Counted from the stretch's first letter, positions 1-9,200 are shown. The stretch: DNA of 64,000 nucleotides from DATLXU01 sp035575515 (GCA_035575515.1 DATLXU010000077.1:1-64000), one strand, 5' to 3'. A program made the numbers and translations. The notes: generated by a model not told the origin, from the sequence alone.

Positions 1-32
1 TAAAGGACTTACGCCGCTGTAAGGTAGATTGA

Positions 33-71
33 ATTTATGAACGTCGCACTGAAAGACTGACGTTCATAAAT
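33..71. terminator. AT-rich perfect inverted repeat downstream of the TonB receptor gene
   Basis: Two 13-base arms (33-45 and 59-71, ATTTATGAACGTC and its complement) surround a 13-base loop, about 65 bases past the stop of the minus-strand TonB receptor gene. The stem is perfect but AT-rich and no long U-run follows, so it may be a weak terminator, an mRNA 3' stabiliser or a protein site. No gene is visible in 1-137. Confidence 0.4.
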
Positions 72-137
72 AGGCATTGGAAACAAAGAACTTATAAAAC
101 AATGCTCATTCGCCTCTGAAAAATGGATAAAGTCGAG

Positions 138-3100
138 CTAAAAGCCCAGTTTGAGCGCGAACTGTATGATACGCGGGTTTACGGAAGTAGCCGAAATCAC
201 GCCGAAAGTGGCTGCCGAAACGTTCGTGTTCGGGTTGGCAAACTGCGTGTGATTGAAGGCATTAAAAAACTCAGCCCGGAACTCAATGTTGCCGCCTTCG
301 CCCATCCACCTGACCGGCGTGCGCTTGAGCACCGCCATGTCAGAGTTGTTCTGACCGGGACCAAAAACGATCCCAACGCCGCTGTTTCCGAAAGCCGTGC
401 CCGTGCCATTATCGCCGATGATGGGCCAGGCCGCAGACCCTGCGGCGTTGCGAGCGATGCAGCTTTTGTTGAAATAGTTGTTGAGCCTGCTGTGCACAGA
501 CCCGCGGGTAGTCAGGTCATCGTGCGTGCAGCCCGGAGCAAGCTGAGCGCGGTCATTCGTAATCCCAAAGATGTTCGCCGCGTTGGTTCCGGTCAAAGTT
601 AGCGGGCGGCCTGACTGTATTGTGGTCACGCCCGAAATCGCCCAGCCCCCCAGCAGAGTGTTCACGAAAGCATTGAACCGCGCAGGGCTGGGGAAGAAGT
701 AAATATAACTCAGCACGAACCTGTGCTCGCGATTAAAATCGCTGCGACCATAGTTGGCGCGGTTATTAACCTGGTCGCCGGGCACGCTGCCGCCGCCCGC
801 CGTTGTGTTCGTTGCTCCGTTGCTGTAGGCGTGCGCAAAAGTGTATGCGGCAAGCAACTGCAGTCCGCTGCTCAATCTCTTGGTGAGACTCACTTCCAAT
901 CCGTCATAACGAGAGAAGGCCGAGGAGGCGATGTCGCCAAGCCCGTTCGGCGCAAAGCCGAGAATCGGCACGCGCCGCCTTACATTGGCAAATGTATTTG
1001 TCGTCTCGCCCCGAATCGGTTTCGACGGGCTTGCCAGCGCGGCCTGGTTCAGCGAATGGGCAAGGATTAAGTGCGTGCCCTTCGTGCCGACGTAACCAAC
1101 TTCCAGCATCATGTTCTTTCCGAGATCTGTCTGAATGTTAAAGCTATATTGCTGAGTGATGGGCGGGCGATAATCCGGGTCGACGAAATTCAGGACGAGG
1201 CTGGTCGTCGGCGAGTACGGCTGAAAGATCGGGAAGGTCAGATCAGGCCCAAACGGATTGGCGAAGCTCAAAGTCGTATTGGCCGGGAATTGCACCAGCC
1301 GCTGCGAGGCGAACGGCGGGCCAGCCGCGAGCTGAATGAACGGCTGCCCGGTTGCGCGCGAAAAATACATGCCATAGCCCCCGCGCAAAACCATGCGGCG
1401 CGTCAAAGGCAGCGCCGTGCGCGGCAACTGCCACGCAAAGCCGACGCGCGGGCCAACGTTGTTCTGGTTCTTTCCGAGCACGCCATAGTTATTGCCTAGC
1501 TGCGTGACTCCGGCTGGCACCTGCGCGGGAAAATCTTTCGAGACTAGAAAGCCGGCGAGCGTGCCTGTTGCGGGCGGGTTCGGGTCGGCCAGACGAATAT
1601 CGAAGCCGCTGTTGCGACCATTCTCATCGGCGAGGTTGCCAAGCCGCTCGTATCTCACGCCAAGAAACAGGCTCAGCGAAGGCGTCAGCCTGATGTCATC
1701 CTGCAGGTAGGCGTTCGCGTCAAAGACCCTCCAGTTGCGGTCGAGTATTCCCGGAATATCAATTGAGGCCAGTATGTTTCCAAACGGTAGCCCGCTGCCG
1801 CCGCTCGACACAGGCCCTCCCGGACGGCCAAGCAGCAGATCAGCCCAGTTGCCGAAAATCAACCCGCCGAAAAAGTGGAAGTCCACCAAATTGAGATTCG
1901 TCCTTGTCACTCCGCCGCCAGCGCGCAGCGTGTGCCGCCCGCGAATGTAGGTGAGCAAATCCTGTATATTGTAATGATCTTGACTAATCGTTAATCCCTG
2001 CCCGTTTCCGCCGAGCGTCAAAGAGCCTTGCACTGAGATTTCAGGAAAGGGGTTGGCGTTTGGCGGCGCGTTAACGCCGATGTCAGACCACTTGAATATC
2101 TCCTGCTGAACGGTCGGCACGTTTATCCGGTGAAAACCAAACTGCGCCTGATTAATCAAATTCGGGTTGAACGTGTGGGTGTGTGCGAGCGAGTAGTTGC
2201 GCACACGATTATCCGTCAGGAGCGGAAAGCCCGGAATGCCAGCCCCGCCGAGGTTCGGCGGCGGGATCGGCTGTACCTGCTCGGAGTTAGCGAAAAAGAA
2301 TCGCGACGCCAACTGGCTATTGCTCGAAATCTGATAATCAAAGTTTGCGATGAACTGGTCTTCATCGAACTTGGCCGGGATGCTGAAAGCAGAGAAGCCG
2401 CCGAAGGGAACCCCAGCGCTTACAACCTGCGGGCTTGGTATCACATACTCGCCATTCGGCCCTTTGAGGTTCAGCAGCGCGAGCGCCTGCGGGCTTATGT
2501 TTGAGCCGTCGGCAGCGACCGTCGCCGCGCCCGCGCAACTGCCGGTCAGCGCCAGCGGTATGAACCCGCACTGGCCCGCAAACAGCCTTCCGAGAGCCGC
2601 GCGAGAGCGGTCGTTGGTAAACGGCGGAAGGAATATCTGACTTGTCGCGCTCGCGTCCAAACCGTTTAGCTGGCGCATGCCCTGATATGAGCCGAAAAAG
2701 TGCAGGCGGTCTTTTTTAATCGGGCCGCCGAACGTGCCGCCAAACTGGTTCTGGCGCAGCACGCCCCTGGGCTGCCCCGCGCGGTTGCGAAAGAAGCTGT
2801 TGGCATTGAGTACATCGTTGCGGAAAAATTCAAACAGGCTGCCATGAAATTTGTTGCTGCCGCTCCTCGTCACAACATTCACGACTGCCCCCGCATTTCG
2901 CCCGTTAGAGGCATCATACAGGCCCGTCTGCACCTTGAACTCTTCGATGGCATCGGGGTTTGGCACGGCGGGACCGCCGCTGAAAAACCCGCTCGATTGA
3001 AGATCGTTTATCTGCACACCGTTCATCTGAATATTGGTGTCTCTCGCAAACGAGCCGTGAGTCCTGATGTCATCGCCCTGACCGCCGCGGCCAAGCGCGC

Positions 3101-3632
3101 TGGCGTTGTTCACTTCGGAAGCGACGCCGGGCGAGAGATTTATTATCTGAAGGTAATTGCGACTAACAAGCGGCAGATTGCTCACCATCGCGCGGGAAGT
3201 GACGTGACCGAGCGAAGCCGTCTCGGTCTGCAATAATTCCGCGTCGGCGGTTATGGTAACCGTAGAGCTTATCTCGCCGACCTCCAGCCGCACATCAAGC
3301 TTAGTTGTCTCTGTCACATTGATGCGGAGGCCGGTTTTCACAGCGGACTTGAACCCGGATTTAGAAATCTCGACCTGATAAGAGCCGGGCGGCAGCAGCG
3401 GGACCAAATAGCCGCCATTGCCCTGCGTCATAGCAGTGCGAGATTCCCCCGTAGCTTCGTTTATGACCTTCACCTGAGCGTCAGGCACGACCGCTCCGTT
3501 GCTGTCGCTCACCGTGCCAGCGAGCGCGCCCGTGCTGGCCGTCTGTGAAAAGACGCTCGCAGGCGCAGTCAGCAGCAACCAGATAATACTCAGGCTGAGA
3601 ATCTTTGCTATCTTCACTGCTACGGTCTTCAT
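138..3632 (-). CDS. TonB-dependent receptor with N-terminal carboxypeptidase-regulatory-like domain (Oar type)
   Basis: Outer-membrane beta-barrel receptor of 1164 aa, likely importing a peptide- or glycan-type ligand with TonB energy. A signal peptide (about 1-30) is followed by a beta-sandwich of the carboxypeptidase-regulatory type (about 32-120, with the segment GTVSDSNGAVVPDA), a plug domain with an NGVQIND box, and a long barrel ending in KLGF with the terminal Phe usual for barrels. I chose the ATG at 3632 over the longer frame (3743) because GGAGGTGAAACAG lies directly upstream and the signal peptide starts there. This architecture is greatly expanded in Acidobacteriota. Next to it on the same strand are a serine hydrolase and an M19 dipeptidase-like gene, which suggests uptake of peptides. 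The substrate is not readable from sequence. Confidence 0.9.
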   Translation of the reverse strand: MKTVAVKIAKILSLSIIWLLLTAPASVFSQTASTGALAGTVSDSNGAVVPDAQVKVINEATGESRTAMTQGNGGYLVPLLPPGSYQVEISKSGFKSAVKTGLRINVTETTKLDVRLEVGEISSTVTITADAELLQTETASLGHVTSRAMVSNLPLVSRNYLQIINLSPGVASEVNNASALGRGGQGDDIRTHGSFARDTNIQMNGVQINDLQSSGFFSGGPAVPNPDAIEEFKVQTGLYDASNGRNAGAVVNVVTRSGSNKFHGSLFEFFRNDVLNANSFFRNRAGQPRGVLRQNQFGGTFGGPIKKDRLHFFGSYQGMRQLNGLDASATSQIFLPPFTNDRSRAALGRLFAGQCGFIPLALTGSCAGAATVAADGSNISPQALALLNLKGPNGEYVIPSPQVVSAGVPFGGFSAFSIPAKFDEDQFIANFDYQISSNSQLASRFFFANSEQVQPIPPPNLGGAGIPGFPLLTDNRVRNYSLAHTHTFNPNLINQAQFGFHRINVPTVQQEIFKWSDIGVNAPPNANPFPEISVQGSLTLGGNGQGLTISQDHYNIQDLLTYIRGRHTLRAGGGVTRTNLNLVDFHFFGGLIFGNWADLLLGRPGGPVSSGGSGLPFGNILASIDIPGILDRNWRVFDANAYLQDDIRLTPSLSLFLGVRYERLGNLADENGRNSGFDIRLADPNPPATGTLAGFLVSKDFPAQVPAGVTQLGNNYGVLGKNQNNVGPRVGFAWQLPRTALPLTRRMVLRGGYGMYFSRATGQPFIQLAAGPPFASQRLVQFPANTTLSFANPFGPDLTFPIFQPYSPTTSLVLNFVDPDYRPPITQQYSFNIQTDLGKNMMLEVGYVGTKGTHLILAHSLNQAALASPSKPIRGETTNTFANVRRRVPILGFAPNGLGDIASSAFSRYDGLEVSLTKRLSSGLQLLAAYTFAHAYSNGATNTTAGGGSVPGDQVNNRANYGRSDFNREHRFVLSYIYFFPSPARFNAFVNTLLGGWAISGVTTIQSGRPLTLTGTNAANIFGITNDRAQLAPGCTHDDLTTRGSVHSRLNNYFNKSCIARNAAGSAAWPIIGDNGTGTAFGNSGVGIVFGPGQNNSDMAVLKRTPVRWMGEGGNIEFRAEFFNAFNHTQFANPNTNVSAATFGVISATSVNPRIIQFALKLGF

Positions 3633-3764
3633 CTGTTTCACCTCCAGTGCGATATTGGATAATCTTTTGCTGCCTCGTTGATGTTTGCCTGCGGCGGAGT
3701 CCCGCGATGATCTGATCATACTGCGCCCGTGTTCTCGAAGCATTGCGAAATGGCGACATTCATC

Positions 3765-5573
3765 TCACTGCCTCAATGTCAGAGTGAGCTTAGGCCCCGC
3801 GCCCTGCTCGATTGTCAGGCTCCGGGCTTTATCTGTTGCAAGCTCGAACTGGATGAAGAAAGCTTCCTTCGCGCCTTCGATTTGAAACCTGTTTGCCGCG
3901 ACAGGAACAAGCGTGTAAACGGGCTGTCCCGGTATGACCGCTTTCAGCTTTCCGCCTATAAGCTCTATGCTGACCTCAATGGGCGGCGCTTTAGCTTCAT
4001 ACGTGCCCGCAAACTTCTTCAGATCGGCTTCGCTTGTGGCAATCGCGGCGGGCGGGGATTCTTTGGGAGCGCGCTTGAACGTAAGATTAATGCCGGAGAT
4101 GCTCAACCCGTCGGGCTTGCCCTGCGAGTTGAGCGTGAAGGTCACTAACGCTTTTCCGACTATCACGGTATCTCTGAAAGTCGCGCGAAACGTGTCGTAG
4201 TGCCAGTGCTCAAGGTCGGCCACCAATCCCGGAGTGCGCAAGACGAGCTTGCCATTTTCGACCGTGACCTTAGCGTCACCCAGCGCATCGTCTGTGTACG
4301 CGCCCGCGTATTTTTCCAGCGCCAGCGATGGCTTCGTCCCATTCACGCGAGACTCTTCGAGTTTCTTCTGAGCCGCCTTGCTCTGTTCTTCGAGGCTTCT
4401 GGCCGCTTTCAGCATTTCTGCGCTCCAGTCTTTGTTCGCAGCGCCAAGATATATATCAAATACGCGGTACATCAGCGCCGTAGGCAGCAGCGTGCCATTC
4501 ATATTTGTGAGGATGACAACGCCGAGCTTCTCTTCCGGTATCATCGCAACCAGCGCGGTCATCCCGTCAATGTTGCCGCCGTGCTCGACGACCTTGCGGC
4601 CTTTGTAGTCGTGCAGGAACCAGCCCAGTCCGTAGCTCAGGAAATGAGCCTCTGGATAAAAAATAGACCACGGCGGCTCTTTGCGGATAATGGTCTGCGG
4701 CTCGTGCATCTCTTTGGCCGCGCCCGAACTGATGAGCCGCGCCCCCTTGTATTCGCCTCCCGCAAGCTGTAGCCTCAACCACTGAGCCATATCAATCGCG
4801 TTCGAGTTGATTGCGCCTGCGGGCGCGATATTGTCAATGTTGCGCCAAACGATGGCCTGCACTTTCCCTTCTATCTTCGCGTGCGGCGTCGCCACGTCAT
4901 CCTGATTGGCAAAGGCGCGTATGGAAGTGCTGCTCGACGACATGCCGAGCGGCGCGAAGATGCGCTCGCGGATAAAATCGTCCCAGCTTTTACCGGATAC
5001 CCGCGCGACAGCTTGCCCCGCCGCAAGATACATGATGTTCTGGTAGCCGAATTTCGACCGGAAGCTCGACGACGGCTTGACGAACATGATTCGCCGCAGT
5101 ATCTCGTTGCGGTCATAAGGCGTCGCGTACCAGATGAACTCCGCCCGATCCAGTCCGCTGCGGTGAGAAAGCAGGTCGCGCACCGTTATCTCGCGGGTGA
5201 CGTAAGGGTCGAAGAGTTGAAAGCCCGGCAGGTGCTTTATCGCCGGGTCATCCCACTTCATCTTCCCTTCATCAACGAGCATTGCAATCGCGGCGGCGGT
5301 GAATGCCTTTGATGCCGAACCGATGGCAAAAAGCGTCTTCTCATCAACGGGCGTCTGCTCGCCGAACTTTCGGACGCCGTAGCCTTTCGCAAAAACTATC
5401 TGGTCGTTCTTGACTATCGCTATGGCCGCGCCGGGCACGTCCCAGTCCTTGAGCGCCCTGCTTACGTACTCGTCAAATCCATTGAGCGTTGATTCCTGCG
5501 CGGGCGCAGGCAATGGCTGCGCCAAAACGAGCAGCGCGATTATGATAATGCTGATGCTTCGTCCTGATCTCAT
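3765..5573 (-). CDS. Serine hydrolase, class C beta-lactamase / D-aminopeptidase family, exported
   Basis: A 602-aa exported penicillin-recognising hydrolase. It has an N-terminal signal peptide (about 1-26), then the alpha/beta serine hydrolase domain with the nucleophile and base in SASK (Ser86, Lys89), the tyrosine in YQN (Tyr177) and the third motif HGG (His331). The C-terminal 200 residues form one or two lipocalin-like beta modules of the DUF3471 type often attached to this family. Known family activities are beta-lactamase, DD-peptidase, D-aminopeptidase and esterase; sequence alone does not decide among them. It lies between the TonB receptor and the dipeptidase-like gene, 74 bp from the latter with a terminator hairpin between, so a role in degrading peptides with D-residues is plausible but inferred. 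Confidence 0.85.
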   Translation of the reverse strand: MRSGRSISIIIIALLVLAQPLPAPAQESTLNGFDEYVSRALKDWDVPGAAIAIVKNDQIVFAKGYGVRKFGEQTPVDEKTLFAIGSASKAFTAAAIAMLVDEGKMKWDDPAIKHLPGFQLFDPYVTREITVRDLLSHRSGLDRAEFIWYATPYDRNEILRRIMFVKPSSSFRSKFGYQNIMYLAAGQAVARVSGKSWDDFIRERIFAPLGMSSSSTSIRAFANQDDVATPHAKIEGKVQAIVWRNIDNIAPAGAINSNAIDMAQWLRLQLAGGEYKGARLISSGAAKEMHEPQTIIRKEPPWSIFYPEAHFLSYGLGWFLHDYKGRKVVEHGGNIDGMTALVAMIPEEKLGVVILTNMNGTLLPTALMYRVFDIYLGAANKDWSAEMLKAARSLEEQSKAAQKKLEESRVNGTKPSLALEKYAGAYTDDALGDAKVTVENGKLVLRTPGLVADLEHWHYDTFRATFRDTVIVGKALVTFTLNSQGKPDGLSISGINLTFKRAPKESPPAAIATSEADLKKFAGTYEAKAPPIEVSIELIGGKLKAVIPGQPVYTLVPVAANRFQIEGAKEAFFIQFELATDKARSLTIEQGAGPKLTLTLRQ

Positions 5574-5611
5574 CAGTGATTCTCCGCTGATTTAGTTGCG
5601 AGCTGATGAAA

Positions 5612-5642
5612 GCAAAAAAGCGAGCAAACGCGCTGCTCGCTT
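5612..5642 (-). terminator. Rho-independent terminator after the M19 gene
   Basis: The arms AAGCGAGCA (5618-5626) and TGCTCGCTT (5634-5642) form a 9-bp stem with a 7-base loop. Read on the minus strand the stem is followed by TTTTTTGC. It lies 6 bases past the dipeptidase-like stop and 39 bases before the serine hydrolase start, so it may end or attenuate transcription between the two. Confidence 0.75.
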
Positions 5643-5647
5643 CTTGC

Positions 5648-6814
5648 TCACACAGTCCAGATTTGTGAAAGCACCCGTTTGAAGTTGCCGCCGAGGATGC
5701 CTTCGATTTCCTTGTCGCTGTAGTTGCGGCGGATAAGCCCTTCCGCCAGATCAAACATCCGCTTCGGATGATTCACGCCCTCGATGTCAATCTTCTCGCG
5801 AAAGCCGTAGCTGCCTTTGTAGGCAGCGCGCAGTTGCTTGTTCGCCTCCGGCGGCATAGCGTCGTAGCCGTAGAGATCAATGTCGCTGCCGACGCCGATG
5901 TGCTCAGGGCCTATCAGCTTTCGCACATGGTCGAAATGATCGAGCAGATGTTCAATGGTTGTAGGCTCGTCAGCCTTGACGAACATCCGCACACCGGTAA
6001 TCCCAAAGACGCTGCCAGCAGCGCCAACTTTTTTTATCGCCTCGTCAGATTTGCATCTAGGGTGCCCCGCCACGAGCGCGCGGCAATTCGAATGAGTTAT
6101 AAGCACGGGCTGTTTTGAAATCTCGAAAGCGTCGAGCGTGGTGCGGTCGCCACAGTGCGACACATCAACGGCCATCCCGACCTTGTTCATCCGCTCGATG
6201 ATTGCGACGCCGAAATCCGATATGCCTTCGTCGCGCCGCTCGGTCGAGCCGTTGCCGATGAGGTTGCGCGAGTTGTAGGTGAGTTGCGAGACGCGCTGGC
6301 CCAGCCCCCGAAAGAAGTCAACGTCGGCAGGGCGGCGGAAGTGATCCGAGTTCTGAAGCCCGAGTAGCACGCCGATTTTGCCAGAGCTTTTCACGCGCTC
6401 TAAATCTGCCGCGCTGTCTATGCGCATAAAGCGCTCGTCGTGATTTGCTATGAAACCATTCCACGAGGCGAAAAACTTCAACGTCTCTGTGTAAGCATCG
6501 GGACCGCCCATCCCTATGGCTATGTGAAAGACGTTTATGCCCGAATCTTTGTATGGCTGAAGGTCTGCGGCCTTGAAGCTTTCCGGGTCTGCGAACCAGC
6601 GGCCCTGCTTCGCAAAATCGAGCGTGAGTGGGCTGAGCATGTCAATGACCGTCGTTCGCCTCACAAGATCAATCGCCCGCGCCGAGTATTCCGTCGTAGA
6701 GAAGGCAAAGATACGGTAGCGGCCCCGATTTATCATTGGCGATGCTAAAGCGACAGCGCCTGCTGCCGCCGCCTTCAATATGTCACGGCGAGCAATCACT
6801 CTTTTTCTTTTCAT
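5648..6814 (-). CDS. M19 membrane-dipeptidase-like protein with degenerate metal site
   Basis: A 388-aa TIM-barrel protein of the renal dipeptidase (M19) family with an N-terminal twin-arginine-like leader (RRDILKAAAAGAVALA, about 9-24), so probably exported. The zinc ligands in VDVSHC (His220) and ITHSNCRAL (His241) and the late aspartate region (GVGSDID) are present. The first-strand His-x-Asp pair of canonical members is absent (IDMLSPL at 57-63), and the bridging glutamate position reads GLQNSDH (Gln154). It is therefore either a mononuclear variant, an altered-specificity hydrolase or a non-peptidase. The ATG at 6814 was chosen because the leader begins there. It is transcribed divergently from the racemase gene with shared repeats between them. 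Confidence 0.8.
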   Translation of the reverse strand: MKRKRVIARRDILKAAAAGAVALASPMINRGRYRIFAFSTTEYSARAIDLVRRTTVIDMLSPLTLDFAKQGRWFADPESFKAADLQPYKDSGINVFHIAIGMGGPDAYTETLKFFASWNGFIANHDERFMRIDSAADLERVKSSGKIGVLLGLQNSDHFRRPADVDFFRGLGQRVSQLTYNSRNLIGNGSTERRDEGISDFGVAIIERMNKVGMAVDVSHCGDRTTLDAFEISKQPVLITHSNCRALVAGHPRCKSDEAIKKVGAAGSVFGITGVRMFVKADEPTTIEHLLDHFDHVRKLIGPEHIGVGSDIDLYGYDAMPPEANKQLRAAYKGSYGFREKIDIEGVNHPKRMFDLAEGLIRRNYSDKEIEGILGGNFKRVLSQIWTV

Positions 6815-6929
6815 AATCGGCTTAGACTCCAGAGGCCCCTGCGCACTTCCGACTATCCGGTTTCTGCGCAAACCGGCAGTCTCACAACAAGCTGTCGTCG
6901 AGCATCTCCCTGCTCGACGGCGTTGAACG

Positions 6930-6956
6930 ATACTACAAGTGTTGCAAGTTTGTCAA
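6930..6956 (-). promoter_or_regulatory. Candidate minus-strand promoter for the M19 gene
   Basis: On the minus strand TTGACA (complement of 6951-6956) is followed after 15 bases by TAGTAT (complement of 6930-6935). The spacer is shorter than the optimal 17, and the first copy of the direct repeat lies inside it, so a bound repressor would block polymerase. Prediction from sequence only. Confidence 0.4.
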
Positions 6957-6977
6957 TACGTCTACATTTGTTGCAAA
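6933..6977. promoter_or_regulatory. Tandem operator-like direct repeats in the divergent promoter region
   Basis: Two copies of the pattern CTACANNTGTTGCAA occur at 6933-6947 and 6962-6976, 29 bases apart, in the intergenic space between the divergent M19 and racemase genes. TTGCAA is itself palindromic. The RpiR-type regulator encoded just downstream (8211-9158) is the natural candidate binder. RpiR regulators often act on adjacent sugar or amino-sugar genes, and the assignment here is inference. Confidence 0.5.
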
Positions 6978-7020
6978 CCCCCTCTTGTCCATCCGCCGCC
7001 AATCTGCTATCTTGCCTGCC

Positions 7021-8199
7021 ATGCGACATGAGTCTGGAGTAACAAATCGCCCTTTGCATGCCGACGGCGGCGAGCCGATTCAGGTCGAGAGAATCGAGAT
7101 TCGCCTCGTCCGGCTGCCCCTGAACGAGCCTTTCGAGACGAGCTTCGGCTCGATTGATTCGAGGCTGATCTTTCTGGTGAGTCTTGAGGCTGGAGGGATC
7201 AGAGGCTGGGGCGAGGTCGTCGCAGCCGAGGAGCCGCGCTACAGCTACGAAACCGTCGGCACGGCTCTACACGCCATTCGAGACTATCTCGCGCGAGAGG
7301 TGTTATCGGCGCCCATCGGCGGCTTGAGCGAGATGGCGGCCCGCTTCGATAAATTCCGCGGGCACAACATGGCCAAAGCCGGGCTTGAACTGGCATACGC
7401 AGACCTTCTTGCGAAATCAAAGAAGATTTCACTCGCTCAACTGCTCGGAGCCGCCCGCGAGCAAATCCCCGTAGGCGTGAGCCTCGGCATTCAGCCAACG
7501 ATCGGCGAATTGTTGAAGCGCATTGATCATTATCTTGCTCTTGGCTACCAGCGAATAAAATTAAAGATCAAGCCGGGCTGGGATATTGGCGTAGTGGCCG
7601 AAGCGCGGCGGCTTCATCCGAACATTCTGCTTTCGGTTGACGCAAATTCGGCTTATGCGCTTGAAGACAAAGAGCATCTGAAAAGGCTGGACGCATTCGA
7701 TCTGTTGATGATAGAACAGCCGCTCCATCACGACGATCTGGCTGACCACGCGAAGCTTCAGTCCCAGATACAGACGGCGATATGTCTCGACGAGAGCATC
7801 ACCGGGCTTCGGCGCGCCGAGCAGGCTCTCGATTCAGGCAGTTGCCGGATCATAAATATCAAGGTTGGGCGCGTGGGCGGCTACTCGCAGGCTCTTGCTA
7901 TTCATGACCTCTGCTTGTCGAAGGGCGTGGCGGTATGGTGCGGCGGGATGCTCGAGTCGGGCGTGGGCCGCGCGCACAACATCGCGCTGGCCGCCTTGCC
8001 GGGCTTTTCGCTGCCGGGCGACATTTCGGCAAGCTCGCGCTATTTTGCGCGCGATGTCATTGAGCCGGAAGTCCGGGTAACCCCCGACGGTTTTGTTGAT
8101 GTGCCTCGCGGCGCAGGGCTGGGGTTTGAGGTTGATCTGGATTATATTTCAAGCAGGACTGAAAATCTCGATGTGATTGGGCCGAGCAGCATATCGTAG
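7021..8199 (+). CDS. N-succinylamino acid racemase / o-succinylbenzoate synthase family enolase (MLE subgroup)
   Basis: A 392-aa enolase-superfamily enzyme. It has the N-terminal capping domain (about 20-145, with FETSFGS), then a TIM barrel with the catalytic lysine motif RIKLKIK on strand 2, metal ligands in VDANSAY, IEQPL and CLDES, and the second catalytic lysine in INIKVGRVGG. This is the NSAR/OSBS pattern. The family either makes o-succinylbenzoate for menaquinone or racemises N-succinyl amino acids, and many members do both. No men genes adjoin. Peptidase-like genes and an RpiR regulator do, which favours racemase activity on D-amino acids. The ATG at 7021 was chosen although no strong Shine-Dalgarno is visible; an in-frame TTG at 6985 is an alternative. 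Confidence 0.8.
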   Translation: MRHESGVTNRPLHADGGEPIQVERIEIRLVRLPLNEPFETSFGSIDSRLIFLVSLEAGGIRGWGEVVAAEEPRYSYETVGTALHAIRDYLAREVLSAPIGGLSEMAARFDKFRGHNMAKAGLELAYADLLAKSKKISLAQLLGAAREQIPVGVSLGIQPTIGELLKRIDHYLALGYQRIKLKIKPGWDIGVVAEARRLHPNILLSVDANSAYALEDKEHLKRLDAFDLLMIEQPLHHDDLADHAKLQSQIQTAICLDESITGLRRAEQALDSGSCRIINIKVGRVGGYSQALAIHDLCLSKGVAVWCGGMLESGVGRAHNIALAALPGFSLPGDISASSRYFARDVIEPEVRVTPDGFVDVPRGAGLGFEVDLDYISSRTENLDVIGPSSIS

Positions 8200-8210
8200 C
8201 GGAGACCAGC

Positions 8211-9158
8211 ATGAGCAATACCAGATCGCGCAAAAAAGCAAAGAGCAATTCCGGCAACGAAGACCCAAAGGGTGCCTCAACGGCCCTTGAGTCCCGCTTC
8301 GCTCAGGCTCAGTCTCTACTGAATCCCCGGCGCAGGCAGCTCATTCGCGCCATCCTCAACTCACCCGACGAGACCTGCTTTCTGTCGTCGCGGGAATTGG
8401 CCAAGCGTTTCAACGTCGACGCCGCGACGATAGTGCGGACGACTCAGGTGTTGGGCTACGAAAGTTTTGCGGCGTTTGCGGCAGACCTCAGGCAGCACTT
8501 CGTGACGCGCATCAACCCCTACACAGTTTTGAAAGCCGCCACCAAAGAGAAGCGCAGCCTCGCCGATCACATCGATCACAGCCTCGACAAGGCGCTCGAC
8601 AACATAAACACGCTCAGAGCAAGCCTTGACAGTAAGCTCGTAATCGAATTAGCTCGCCGCATACACCGAGCGCGCCGCATTCTCATCATCGGGGTAGACT
8701 TTGCCGCCTCCCTTTCTTACTACTTTGCCTATGGCCTGTCATCCATGGGCTTCGACGCGGAAGCGCCAATCGGCAGCACCGGTTATTTGCAATACAAAGT
8801 CGAAGCTCTGACAGCGAAGGATTTGCTTGTAGGCATAAGCTTCGGGCAATGCCTCAGAGAAACGGTCGAAGCGGTTCTTCGCGCGAAGAAGCAGGGGGTG
8901 CCCACCTTCGGGATCACCGACAGCGACACGACTCCGATAGCGCGTTACTGCAACGCTCACCTTGTCGCTCTGGTCGCGGGCACATCGTTTTTCAATTCGT
9001 ATGTCACGCCTATTGCCGCGATAGACACAATACTGGTAGCCTGCGCTCACGTTGATCCAAAACGCTCGCTGACTCGATTAAGACCGACCGATAAGGAATA
9101 TGTATCGGGCCGCCGGTGGTACAGAGAGCCGAAGGGGTTTAATGGAGAGATGCCTTAG
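8211..9158 (+). CDS. MurR/RpiR family transcriptional regulator (HTH-SIS)
   Basis: A 315-aa regulator with an RpiR-type helix-turn-helix (about 40-105, with SSRELAKRFNVDAATIVR) and a sugar-isomerase SIS domain (about 140-265) that normally senses a phosphosugar. It starts 11 bases after the racemase gene with GGAG 6 bases before the ATG, so the two are one transcript. The charged N-terminal 25 residues are low-complexity. It probably controls the divergent promoter region with the twin repeats at 6933-6977. The ligand is unknown. An N-acetylmuramic acid 6-phosphate type signal would fit peptidoglycan-peptide salvage but is speculative. Confidence 0.85.
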   Translation: MSNTRSRKKAKSNSGNEDPKGASTALESRFAQAQSLLNPRRRQLIRAILNSPDETCFLSSRELAKRFNVDAATIVRTTQVLGYESFAAFAADLRQHFVTRINPYTVLKAATKEKRSLADHIDHSLDKALDNINTLRASLDSKLVIELARRIHRARRILIIGVDFAASLSYYFAYGLSSMGFDAEAPIGSTGYLQYKVEALTAKDLLVGISFGQCLRETVEAVLRAKKQGVPTFGITDSDTTPIARYCNAHLVALVAGTSFFNSYVTPIAAIDTILVACAHVDPKRSLTRLRPTDKEYVSGRRWYREPKGFNGEMP

Positions 9159-9200
9159 AGCTTCACAGGGAGCGCGGGCCGCCTGGCCGGTAGCCGCAGG

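Noticed and set aside
4200..4772. A 190-codon plus-strand open frame
   Set aside because: Antisense to the serine hydrolase, with no start signal or recognisable domain.
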